DNA of 64,000 bases from Hyphomicrobiales bacterium (lineage in GTDB: Bacteria; Pseudomonadota; Alphaproteobacteria; Rhizobiales; Beijerinckiaceae): the NCBI GenBank assembly GCA_900473415.1, contig UCLR01000038.1:22365-86364 (forward strand), in the 5' to 3' direction. Within the stretch, counting starts at the first letter, position 1; each line of letters begins with the position of its first letter. Both the position numbers and the translations under genes were made by a program. Under the pieces are notes generated by a model that was given only the letters and a program-made list of their open reading frames with translations, made no database searches and had not been told where the DNA came from. Shown one piece after another: positions 1-7,965 of the stretch.

Positions 1-1
1 C

Positions 2-508
2 AGCTTCGTTAATCGGGGGCAGGGCGCCGCCTCGCGGATCGGCTACGCCTTCCTGGCCCGGCACGACGTGCATTACGGGGTAACGATGGATGCCGACAAC
101 CAGCACCGCCCCGAGGACATCGAGGCGATGCTCGAGCCGGTCCTTGCCAACCGCTTCGACCTCGTCATCGGTTCGCGCGTGCTTGGCAGCGCGGAGCAGG
201 ACAATCGGACGCGCGCCATCGGCGTCGCCGTGTTCTCTCGGCTCGTCAGCCTGCTGTCCGGCGTGATGCTGACCGACTGCTCGAGCGGCTTCAAGGCGTT
301 CGACATGCGCAAGATGGCGCGGCTCGACCTGCGCGAAGACCAGTTTCAGTCGTCGGAGGTGCTGATCACGGCGGCCAAGGGTGGGCTGCGTATCGGCGAG
401 GTGCCGATCCGGATCAACCGGCGCGACGTGGGCGAGAGCCGCAAGGGCACCAACCTGTCCTATGGCCTGCGCTTCCTGCGAACGATGGCCAGAACCTGGT
501 GGCGGTAG
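2..508 (+). CDS. Family 2 glycosyltransferase, 5'-truncated by the window edge
   Basis: The reading frame is open from base 2, so the gene begins outside the window and only its last 168 codons are seen. The visible part carries the TMDADNQHRPED segment (the DxD-type, nucleotide-sugar and metal-binding region of GT-A enzymes), followed by a DLVIGSR stretch and a DCSSGFKAF segment, an order typical of dolichyl-phosphate-mannose-synthase-like GT2 enzymes. It would transfer a sugar from a nucleotide donor to a lipid carrier or growing glycan at the inner face of the membrane. No C-terminal membrane segment is present. Next to an epimerase and a flippase, a role in surface polysaccharide assembly is likely; the exact sugar cannot be told. 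Confidence 0.85.
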   Translation, partial: SFVNRGQGAASRIGYAFLARHDVHYGVTMDADNQHRPEDIEAMLEPVLANRFDLVIGSRVLGSAEQDNRTRAIGVAVFSRLVSLLSGVMLTDCSSGFKAFDMRKMARLDLREDQFQSSEVLITAAKGGLRIGEVPIRINRRDVGESRKGTNLSYGLRFLRTMARTWWR

Positions 509-563
509 CGCGGCCCGCGGCTCCGTGCGGCACGACTGGAACCTCGGCCAAGTGGAGTAACCC

Positions 564-1556
564 ATGACACGCTACCTGGTGACGGGCGGCTGCGGCTTCA
601 TCGGCAAGCGGCTGATCGCGAACCTGATCGCGCGCCCCGACACCGCCTTCGTGCGGGTCGTCGACGATCTCTCTTTCGGTTCGCGCGAGGCCCTGGCCGC
701 TATCGCGCCCTTCGAGGAGAGCACCGGTCAGGTGCCGGGCCTGCCCCAGGCCCGGCTGCAGCTGGTTATCGGCGCGATCTGCGATGCCGAACTGGCGTTG
801 GCGGCCTGTCGCGACATCGATATCGTGGTGCATCTGGCCGCCAATACCGGCGTCGGGCCGTCGATCGCCGATCCGCGCTATGATTGCAGCACCAATGTGA
901 TCGGGACCTTCAACTATCTAGAGGCGGCCCGTCTCGCCGGCGTGGCGCGCTTTGTCTTCGCCTCGTCGGGGGCGGTCACAGGCGAGGTTGAGCCTCCGAT
1001 CCACGAGCGGGTTCCGACGCGGCCGCTGTCGCCCTATGGCGCCAGCAAACTCGCGGGCGAGGCCTATTGCTGTGCCTATGCCAACAGCTTCGGCCTGCAG
1101 ACCGTCGCACTGCGCTTCAGCAACGTCTACGGGCAAGGTTCCGGCCACAAGCAGAGCGTCGTCGCCAAGTTCATCCGGCAGGCGCTGGATGGCGAGCCGC
1201 TGGTGATATATGGCGACGGCGGCCAGACGCGTGACCTGATCTATATCGACGATCTCGTCGAGGCGGTGGCGCTGTCGGCCCTCACCGAGGGGCTGTCGGG
1301 CGAGGTCTTCCAGGTCGCGACCTCGCGCGAGACCACGGTCCAGGAACTCGTCACGGCCCTGAAGCACGCTCTGGCTGCCGAAGGCGCCGGCTTTCCCGAC
1401 GTCGTCTACGAACCGAGCCGCCCCGGCGACATGCGGCGCAACTATGCCGACACCGCCAAGGCCAAGGCGATGCTGGGCTGGGAGGCCAAGATCGCCTTGC
1501 CGGAGGGACTTCGCCGCACGGTGCGCTGGGCCCTCAGTCAGCGCGCCGGGGCCTAG
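564..1556 (+). CDS. NAD-dependent nucleotide-sugar epimerase/dehydratase (extended SDR)
   Basis: This 330-residue protein has the N-terminal Rossmann motif TGGCGFIG (residues about 7-14) and the catalytic YGASK motif (Y and K of the SDR triad) near residue 158, with a serine-rich ASSGA segment before it. Length and motifs match the UDP-glucose 4-epimerase/dTDP-glucose dehydratase-like extended SDR family. It would interconvert or dehydrate a nucleotide sugar in the cytoplasm to supply the neighbouring glycosyltransferase. It starts 55 bases after the glycosyltransferase and ends six bases before the DUF218 gene, so the genes are probably co-transcribed. Substrate cannot be assigned from sequence alone. 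Confidence 0.88.
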   Translation: MTRYLVTGGCGFIGKRLIANLIARPDTAFVRVVDDLSFGSREALAAIAPFEESTGQVPGLPQARLQLVIGAICDAELALAACRDIDIVVHLAANTGVGPSIADPRYDCSTNVIGTFNYLEAARLAGVARFVFASSGAVTGEVEPPIHERVPTRPLSPYGASKLAGEAYCCAYANSFGLQTVALRFSNVYGQGSGHKQSVVAKFIRQALDGEPLVIYGDGGQTRDLIYIDDLVEAVALSALTEGLSGEVFQVATSRETTVQELVTALKHALAAEGAGFPDVVYEPSRPGDMRRNYADTAKAKAMLGWEAKIALPEGLRRTVRWALSQRAGA

Positions 1557-1561
1557 CCGGA

Positions 1562-2305
1562 ATGCGCGCGAGGCGCCTCGGCCTGCTGGCCGCGCTCCTG
1601 GCGCTGGGGCTGGCCACCGCATGGGCGTGTCGCGCGCCCATGCTGGAGCGGATGGCGCGAACCCTTGTCGCGGCGACCGCACCGGCACAGGCGGATGTGA
1701 TCGCCGTGTTGCGCGGTGATGAAGTCGCCTTCGAGCGGGCGCAGGCCGGCGCACGCCTGCTGCATGCGGGCCATGCCTCCCGGATCTACGTGTCGTCGGC
1801 GCTGGACGACCTCGCTGCGGCGACCCTGCGCAGCCGGGGTCTGGATGTGCCATCCAGCCAGCGACGTGTCGTCGGCGTGCTCCGTCAGCTTGGCGTCAGC
1901 TGCGACGCGATCATCGTCGATCGGGCCCAGCCCGGTGGCGGGACGCAAGGCGAGCTCGCTCGGATCGCGCGCATGATGGAGACACGCGGCTTCCACTCTG
2001 TCCTGCTCGTCACGAATTGGTATCACACGCGTCGCAGTGGACTGATTGCGCAGGCGCTGTTCGCACCGGCCGGGTTGCAGGTCAGCGTGGTCCAGGCCGA
2101 GGCGAATGCGCCGATCAGCGGCTGGTGGCACCAGCGCTACCTCGCCATCACCGTCTGGGAAGAGACGCTCAAGCTGCTGCTGCAGCGTGGGCTCGGCGCA
2201 ATCGGCTTCGCCGACGACCCGCGCACAGCCCCTGGCGTGATCCTGCCCGCGCTGGCATCGGGCTGCGAGGTCGCGGCGCGGCTTGGCGTCTCCGTTCATG
2301 CTTGA
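1562..2305 (+). CDS. YdcF/SanA-like DUF218 membrane-anchored protein
   Basis: This 247-residue protein begins with a hydrophobic segment (residues about 5-25) that should act as a membrane anchor or uncleaved signal. The following domain carries DUF218 hallmarks: an AVLRGD-like start, alternating charged and hydrophobic strands, the TQGEL region and an LLVTNWYHTRRS segment near residue 150. Family members (YdcF, SanA, ElyC) are linked to envelope or exopolysaccharide biology, but the biochemical activity is not settled. The gene starts six bases after the epimerase and overlaps the flippase gene, so it belongs to the polysaccharide operon. Confidence 0.75.
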   Translation: MRARRLGLLAALLALGLATAWACRAPMLERMARTLVAATAPAQADVIAVLRGDEVAFERAQAGARLLHAGHASRIYVSSALDDLAAATLRSRGLDVPSSQRRVVGVLRQLGVSCDAIIVDRAQPGGGTQGELARIARMMETRGFHSVLLVTNWYHTRRSGLIAQALFAPAGLQVSVVQAEANAPISGWWHQRYLAITVWEETLKLLLQRGLGAIGFADDPRTAPGVILPALASGCEVAARLGVSVHA

Positions 2306-3551
2306 TCGCCGCAAGTTCGCCACCGACGGGGCCGCCAATATCGGAGCGCTGGTTTTGCTGGCGGCCAGCGGCCTGTTCATCAACAGCGTCATCGTCAAGG
2401 TCTACGGACCTGCGGGACTTGGCGTTTTCAACACCGTCCTGGCGATTTACATCCTCGGTTCGCAGCTCGCGACGCTGGGCGTACAGTTCTCCGTGCTCAA
2501 TGCGGTCGCCGGCGAGCGCAGCCATGGCGCCGCGATACTGTCATCGGCCCTCCTCGTCGTCGCGGCGACGGCCCCGGCGACATGCCTGCTGCTCTACCTG
2601 CTATTCGGGGTCGTCGGAGCGCCGCTCTACGGGGATGCCGTGCGCACCGGGCTGGTCCTGGCCCTGCCGGGCCTGTGGCTCTTCGCGCTCAACAAGGTTC
2701 TGCTCAACGCCTTCAACGGAGCCGAAGCTAATACGCTCTATGCGCTGCTGACCGGCGCCCGCCATCTCCTGATCGCGGGCGCGCTGGCGGTGTTCGTCGC
2801 CCTCGGCGCTTCGTCCGAGACGCTCCCCGCCATCCTGTCGATTGCGGAAGGCGCCCTGATCTGCGCCACGCTCTGGCAGGCGCGCCGGATATTTCCGGGC
2901 CTCGGCCTTGACGCGACGCGCGCCTGGGCCTTGCGCCATCTCACCTTCGGACTGCACAGCCTGCCCGGTGGGCTTGCCACCGAGCTAAACACGCGCGTCG
3001 ATGTTCTGGTGCTCGGCCTGTTCGTGCCCGAGGCCAGCGTTGGAATCTACAGCTTCGCCGCCTTCTTCGTCGAAGGCCTGCTGCAGTTTCCGGCGGTCGC
3101 CCGGCGCCTCGTCGATCCCGCATTGACGCGGCTTTATCTGTCCGGCGACCGTCAGCGTCTGACGCAGTTCCTCGTCAAGGGGCGCAATTTCGGCGCCGCG
3201 GCAATGGCTCTGATCTGCCTCGGCAGCGCCGCCACCTATCCTTGGTTTGCGACCTGGCTCGGCGATGGCGAAATCGCGACACGGAGCTGGCCGGTGTTCT
3301 GCGTCCTGCTCGCGGGCGCCTTCGCCTATGGCAGCTATGCGCCGATGGGGGGGCTGTTCTCGCAGGCGGGCTTTCCGAAGCGCCAGAGCCAGGTCAACCT
3401 CGCCATCCTGGGTCTGAACCTGAGCTTGAACTTCGCCCTGGTTCCGGCCTACGGCGTCATCGGCGCTGCGACGGCGACAGCCCTGTCATTTGCGCTCGGC
3501 GCCCAGTATTTTCGCCATCTGGTGACGCGCCAGTTTGACATTCGATTCTGA
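2298..3551 (+). CDS. Polysaccharide flippase (Wzx/MOP-type membrane protein)
   Basis: About 417 residues, almost all hydrophobic, with roughly 12 predicted membrane segments, matching O-antigen/lipid-linked oligosaccharide translocases of the MOP superfamily. It would flip a lipid-linked repeat unit across the inner membrane. I chose the ATG at 2298, which gives MLDRRKF and overlaps the end of the upstream gene by eight bases; a TTG at 2283 in the same frame is possible but less likely. Context (glycosyltransferase, epimerase, sugar amidotransferase) supports the role. The C-terminal segment is also rich in helices with small residues, as in Wzx proteins. Confidence 0.82.
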   Translation: MLDRRKFATDGAANIGALVLLAASGLFINSVIVKVYGPAGLGVFNTVLAIYILGSQLATLGVQFSVLNAVAGERSHGAAILSSALLVVAATAPATCLLLYLLFGVVGAPLYGDAVRTGLVLALPGLWLFALNKVLLNAFNGAEANTLYALLTGARHLLIAGALAVFVALGASSETLPAILSIAEGALICATLWQARRIFPGLGLDATRAWALRHLTFGLHSLPGGLATELNTRVDVLVLGLFVPEASVGIYSFAAFFVEGLLQFPAVARRLVDPALTRLYLSGDRQRLTQFLVKGRNFGAAAMALICLGSAATYPWFATWLGDGEIATRSWPVFCVLLAGAFAYGSYAPMGGLFSQAGFPKRQSQVNLAILGLNLSLNFALVPAYGVIGAATATALSFALGAQYFRHLVTRQFDIRF

Positions 3552-3634
3552 CGAGGGGTGGCATGTGGGGTGCAGCTCTCGGCTGCGACCTGTGACATCG
3601 GGCGCATGCGTAGACGTGGGAAGGCTGTTGGACC

Positions 3635-5569
3635 ATGTGTGGAATCTTCGGCATCGTTTCGGCCGACCGGGCGAGCCTGGGCCGCGACCTCGAAGCCCTG
3701 TTCAAGCTTTCCGAGTCGCGAGGCAAGGAAGCGGCGGGGCTGGCGATTCTCGATGGCGAGCAGGTGCGCGTTCTCAAGGAGCCTGAATCGGCGTCGCGCA
3801 TGCTGAAGAAGCCGGGCTATCGACGGCTCGTCGAGCAGACACAGGCGGCCTCGAACGCCGGCCGCATCATCGCCATCGGTCATTCGCGGCTGGTGACCAA
3901 CGGCATCGAGGCGATCGCGGAGAACAATCAGCCGGTCGTGCGGGATGGGCTGGTCGCGATCCACAACGGCATCATCGTCAACGACGCCGAACTCTGGGCG
4001 GACAATCCCGACATGACGCGTGAATCCGGCGTCGACACGGAAATTCTGCTGGCGCTGATCGCGAAGTTCCAGCGCGGCAACCAAAGCGCCACTCAGGCGA
4101 CGGTCTCCGCCTTCGACGAGATAGTTGGCACGGCGTCGGTCGGCATCCTGACCACCGACAGGCCGCGGCTGATCCTGGCGACCAACAACGGCTCCCTCTA
4201 TTATTACGAGCGCGTGGAGACGAATCAGTTCTTCTTCGCCTCGGAGCGCTTCATCCTCTCGGAATTCCTGATGACGCAAGGGGTCGATGCGGCCACGGCC
4301 GACGCCGGCATCGCGGCGGTGCTGCCGAGAGCTGGGGTCGAGGTCACCCCGGACGGCGCGACGATCAGCCCGTTCAGCTTCGTCGCTCCCGGCGAGGCGG
4401 CTACGTTGCCGTCGCTGCAGCCCGGGCCGGCCGCGCTCAGGATCGTCAACCTGGCCGATGCGCTCGATCCGCGCCGGGCCAATCTGCGCCGCTGCACGCG
4501 CTGCATCCTGCCCGAAACCATGCCCTTCATCTGCTTCGATCCGGAGGGCGTGTGCAACTACTGCACGACCTATGAACCCTATCGGCCGCTCGGCCTCGAC
4601 AAGCTGCGAGAGCTGGTCGAGCCGATTCGGCGCAAGGACGGCCGTCCCGACTGCATGATCGCCGTCAGTGGCGGTCGGGACAGCTGCTATGGCCTGCATA
4701 TCCTCAAGGAGGAACTCGGCCTCAACCCGATTGCCTACACCTATGACTGGGGCGTGATCACCGACCTCGCCCGGCGCAACCAAGCGAGGCTCTGCGGCAA
4801 GCTGGGCGTCGAGCACATCCTAGTCTCGGCCGACATTCGCAAGAAGCGCGAATACGTCCGCAAGAACGTTAATGCCTGGCTCAAGAAGCCCGAGCTGGGG
4901 ATGATCCCGCTCTTCATGGCCGGCGACAAACAGTATTTCTATTATGCCGACCAGGTCCGCAAGCAGGTCGGCGTCGATGTCACTTTCCTCTGCGAGAACG
5001 TCCTGGAGCGGGCCCATTTCAAATCGGGCTTCATGGGGGTGAACGAGGGCCATAACCGCGTCTTCGACATCGGCATTTACAACAAGCTCGCAGTTCTGTT
5101 CTACCATATGAAGCAATACGCGCTGAATCCGCGCTATATCAACGCGTCGATGCTGGACACTTTGTCGGCCTTCCATTCGGCCTATCTGCGGCCGCATAAC
5201 CAGTATCAGCTCTTCAACTATGCGCCTTGGGACGAGGACGCGCTCGTCGACGTGCTGCGTACCGAATATGACTGGGAATTGTCGCCCGAGACGACCTCGA
5301 CCTGGCGCATCGGCGACGGAACCGCCGCCTTCTACAACTACATCTATTACACCATCGCTGGCTTCACCGAGAACGATGCACTACGCAGCAACCAGATCCG
5401 GCAGGGGACGATCAGCCGCGCAAAGGCGCTGGAGCTGGCCGCACGCGAAAACGAGCCGCGCTGGGACTCGCTGCAATGGTACGCCAGTACTATCGGCTTC
5501 AGCCTCGGCGAAGCCCTGCAGGTGATCAATATGGCGCCGCGGCTCTATGGGAACGATCGCACCACATAG
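3635..5569 (+). CDS. Class-II glutaminase fused to a WbpG/PseA-like N-acetyl sugar amidotransferase
   Basis: This 644-residue protein joins two enzymes. Residues 1 to about 235 form an Ntn-type class-II glutamine amidotransferase: it starts MCGIFGI, so Cys2 would be the nucleophile after Met removal, and it has IGHSRLVTNG and HNGIIVND segments. From about residue 285 comes a second domain with paired cysteines (CTRC and CNYC, a likely zinc site), a PP-loop SGGRDS starting at residue 345, and CENVLERAHFKSG, as in the N-acetyl sugar amidotransferases WbpG, PseA and WbuX. The protein should release ammonia from glutamine and use it, with ATP, to amidate an acetamido sugar. Family members usually take ammonia from separate HisH/HisF-like partners, so the fusion is unusual. 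The sugar substrate is unknown. Confidence 0.8.
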   Translation: MCGIFGIVSADRASLGRDLEALFKLSESRGKEAAGLAILDGEQVRVLKEPESASRMLKKPGYRRLVEQTQAASNAGRIIAIGHSRLVTNGIEAIAENNQPVVRDGLVAIHNGIIVNDAELWADNPDMTRESGVDTEILLALIAKFQRGNQSATQATVSAFDEIVGTASVGILTTDRPRLILATNNGSLYYYERVETNQFFFASERFILSEFLMTQGVDAATADAGIAAVLPRAGVEVTPDGATISPFSFVAPGEAATLPSLQPGPAALRIVNLADALDPRRANLRRCTRCILPETMPFICFDPEGVCNYCTTYEPYRPLGLDKLRELVEPIRRKDGRPDCMIAVSGGRDSCYGLHILKEELGLNPIAYTYDWGVITDLARRNQARLCGKLGVEHILVSADIRKKREYVRKNVNAWLKKPELGMIPLFMAGDKQYFYYADQVRKQVGVDVTFLCENVLERAHFKSGFMGVNEGHNRVFDIGIYNKLAVLFYHMKQYALNPRYINASMLDTLSAFHSAYLRPHNQYQLFNYAPWDEDALVDVLRTEYDWELSPETTSTWRIGDGTAAFYNYIYYTIAGFTENDALRSNQIRQGTISRAKALELAARENEPRWDSLQWYASTIGFSLGEALQVINMAPRLYGNDRTT

Positions 5570-5793
5570 AGGGCCGCCCTTAGACGTTTGTCGCCGCAAC
5601 AGAGGCCGCCAAATCCGGCGCTACAGGTCCAAGACCTCGAACCAAAACGGCTATTCTATTGAGAAATTTTGGCCCTGAAGGGTCTGCACGCTGGGGTGTT
5701 TGGTCGCGGGATGAGGTGACGCGTTGGTCGCTTAGAGAATCGCGTCGAGCAAATCTTTGCAGGCTCGCCAAGAGATCGGGAAGTTGATCTGCG

Positions 5794-7116
5794 ATGAAGG
5801 ATGCCCGGAATATCCTGATCGCGAAGGTGGAGGCCGGCGGACTGTCCCCGGCCGAAGCTGAAGCCGAAGCCGAGCGGCAGGGCCTGAGCCGCCTCCAAAC
5901 GCGTCCAGATCCCGCCGGCTTCAACCCAGACTTGGAACCATTTTGGACCCTTCCGATGGCAGTATCGTGGATTGCGTATCGGACGGTCGACGCGGTGCGG
6001 GAATGGTGGCCAGAGTATCGGGAGCGGTGCACGCATTTCCTCTACCGCGACGAGTGGAGAAGCGGCGGATCGTCGGGTTTCCGATTGATGCCCTATGCTT
6101 CGGCAACATTGCAGACATTGAGACTGTCAGAGCGCCTCGACGATCGATCCGATCGGGACGTTCAATACTCTATGACGGTCGATGACGCGCTCCTCGCCTT
6201 GGTGTCTGGGTTGAAGGGTTCTTGCTTCGAAGCAACAGGGTTGGCGATTGTTGCCGGCAACCGAGAGACAATCCCGGATTTGGCCTGGCAAGAACTGGAG
6301 ATCAGCGAATCGCTCAACGATACCGTGAGGCCGCGTTTGGGAGGTGGCCCAGGTTATCGAGACGTTCTCATTCCGATGAGAGCGGTACGCGGCCTGTGGC
6401 AGCCAAGACCGCCGGTGCCAGAACCGTTATCCCTTCCGCCATTAGTGCCCCCGGTGGGGGGTGGATACATGCCGCTCTATTGCGCGGCGCAATGGATCGC
6501 AACGCATGGTGGCGCTGCCAACTTTGATCCGCGCGAAACGGACCGGTGGCGTGAGGCCTATCGCCAGTTGCTTTCACGGGTGGCTTCGGAAGAGGTGAAG
6601 GTTGTTGGACTACGCGGTGGCAGGCGCGAGCCTGTGCCAGCTTACTTGTTTGCGGGCATTAAGATCGCTTACCCCTCTGGCCACTGGTCGCTTGACCTCT
6701 TGCTCACAGACGAAATGTATCTTCAATCGTACGCATACACCGACGAAAAACAGTGGCTTGAAGGATTTGACGACAGCCTGGAGCAACACCGCCGGGAAAA
6801 GTGGTCGCGGCTCGTGGTTCTGTGTGCCGATGTTGCTTCGCTGTGGCCTTTCGCCCTGAACGAAAGTGCTGGCGATGATGGCGGCGGGGAATACCGTTCA
6901 GGCGCACCGGGAAGGCCCACGCCCATGCATCTCGTGCGAGGCGAATTTGATCGGCGCTGTTCGCTGGAATCGGTAGAGGCAACCATCACCCAAGAAGCAA
7001 CGTTTCTGTCCGGGTGGCTGAACGCCACCCATCCAAAAGCTCCCCCACTTGCGCCCAAGGCCATTGCCAATGCGCTGCGGGCAAAGCATCGAGTCTATAA
7101 ACACGCCCGAAAATAA
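5794..7116 (+). CDS. Orphan 440-aa protein, cargo of the tRNA-Arg element
   Basis: I do not recognise a named domain. The N-terminal 35 residues are a charged helix rich in A and E. They are followed by a tryptophan-rich segment (FWTLPMAVSWIAYRT and WWPEYRE, residues about 50-75), and a similar CAAQWIATHG segment recurs near residue 232, hinting at two related halves joined by a proline-rich linker near residues 200-220. No signal peptide or membrane helix is seen, so it should be cytoplasmic. The C-terminus is lysine/arginine-rich (ALRAKHRVYKHARK), compatible with nucleic-acid contact. It is the only gene in the element without an obvious mobility role. Function unknown. Confidence 0.7.
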   Translation: MKDARNILIAKVEAGGLSPAEAEAEAERQGLSRLQTRPDPAGFNPDLEPFWTLPMAVSWIAYRTVDAVREWWPEYRERCTHFLYRDEWRSGGSSGFRLMPYASATLQTLRLSERLDDRSDRDVQYSMTVDDALLALVSGLKGSCFEATGLAIVAGNRETIPDLAWQELEISESLNDTVRPRLGGGPGYRDVLIPMRAVRGLWQPRPPVPEPLSLPPLVPPVGGGYMPLYCAAQWIATHGGAANFDPRETDRWREAYRQLLSRVASEEVKVVGLRGGRREPVPAYLFAGIKIAYPSGHWSLDLLLTDEMYLQSYAYTDEKQWLEGFDDSLEQHRREKWSRLVVLCADVASLWPFALNESAGDDGGGEYRSGAPGRPTPMHLVRGEFDRRCSLESVEATITQEATFLSGWLNATHPKAPPLAPKAIANALRAKHRVYKHARK

Positions 7117-7145
7117 AGTATCGGGTCAATTTCGGGCCTCTTTTT
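7105..7145 (+). terminator. Probable rho-independent terminator after the orphan gene
   Basis: GCCCGAAA at 7105-7112 can pair with TTTCGGGC at 7130-7137, and a CTCTTTTT tract follows. The left arm overlaps the stop codon of the orphan gene. The 17-base loop is large, so the call is moderate. Confidence 0.45.
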
Positions 7146-7213
7146 CGGGCTCCTGCCTTCAAGCACACCTGTCCCCGCCCCCGGCAATCGCCGGAAATCG
7201 ATAGGACAGGACA

Positions 7214-7477
7214 ATGCTTCACAACGATACCCAACCGGCCGATCCCGTTCGCTTTCTTCGCCGGAGTGATGCCGCGCAATACATTCAGATAACGTTTGGC
7301 TTCCCTTGCTCACGGCAATGGCTTGCGAAGCTCGCCGTCACCGGTGGCGGGCCGGTCTATCGGAAGGCCGGCAGAACCCCAATCTATGCACCAGCTGACC
7401 TAGATGCTTGGGCTAGCGCTCGGATCGGAGAACCCCGGCGTTCCACATCGGATGGATCAGCGCGTGCCGGAGCCTGA
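7214..7477 (+). CDS. AlpA/excisionase-like helix-turn-helix protein
   Basis: 87 residues. The core (FLRRSDAAQYI near residue 14, then SRQWLAKLAVTGGGP and a YAPADLDAWA end) matches the winged-helix layout of AlpA/MerR-like excisionase proteins: a first helix that selects the domain, a recognition helix, then a wing ending in DLDAW. Such proteins bind DNA at attachment sites or promoters and bias integrase toward excision, or regulate element genes. Its stop codon lies three bases before the start of the next HTH gene, and the integrase follows, which fits an integration/excision control module. A purine-rich AGGACA sequence precedes the ATG. Confidence 0.65.
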   Translation: MLHNDTQPADPVRFLRRSDAAQYIQITFGFPCSRQWLAKLAVTGGGPVYRKAGRTPIYAPADLDAWASARIGEPRRSTSDGSARAGA

Positions 7478-7480
7478 CAG

Positions 7481-7921
7481 ATGGGCAGGCGGCATCCGGA
7501 TTCTCGGCGCATAAAGCTGCACCGCACCTACACGATCGCGGAGCTGGTAGGACAGTTTGATGTGCACGCCAACACTGTTCGGAAATGGCGACGCGAAGGC
7601 TTGGAGCCGGTCGACGACAAGCGGCCCGCCCTGTTCCGGGGATCAACCGTTCGCACTTTTCTGGCGGCCCGACGCGCGAACGCAAAGCAACCGACAGGGC
7701 CAGGTCGCATCTACTGTCTGCCATGTCGCGAGCCGAAATCGCCGGCAGGCGGGATGGTGGATTATCGGCCGGAGACGACCACCGGCGGCAAGCTGGAAGG
7801 CCTTTGCCCCGATTGCGCTCGTCTGATCGTCCGTCACGTCTCGCGCGCTCACTTGCCCATGATTGCCGCTGGCCTTGATGTCCAGTTTCCCCAAGCGCAG
7901 CCACGTCTAATGGAAGGTTGA
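7481..7921 (+). CDS. Helix-turn-helix protein with C-terminal zinc-ribbon-like cysteines
   Basis: 146 residues in two parts. Residues about 16-60 form an HTH (TYTIAELVGQFDVHANTVRKW, then LFRGSTVRTFLAAR), similar to MerR/helix-turn-helix_17 excisionase-type domains. Residues about 75-115 carry two CxxC pairs (YCLPCREP and LCPDCARL) spaced like a treble-clef or zinc ribbon. It probably binds DNA as a regulator of the element. It is three bases downstream of the AlpA-like gene and 44 bases upstream of the integrase. Whether zinc is bound is inference from the cysteine spacing. Confidence 0.6.
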   Translation: MGRRHPDSRRIKLHRTYTIAELVGQFDVHANTVRKWRREGLEPVDDKRPALFRGSTVRTFLAARRANAKQPTGPGRIYCLPCREPKSPAGGMVDYRPETTTGGKLEGLCPDCARLIVRHVSRAHLPMIAAGLDVQFPQAQPRLMEG

Positions 7922-7965
7922 CGGCCCCTCGTGAATTGTGACTTCGACAGGGAGATCCAACGAGA

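Noticed and set aside
5570..5793. Search for a duplicate of the tRNA-Arg 3' end as the left attachment site
   Set aside because: Only chance matches of eight or nine bases were seen (such as GGCTATTC and GTCGAGCAA), too short to call an att site.
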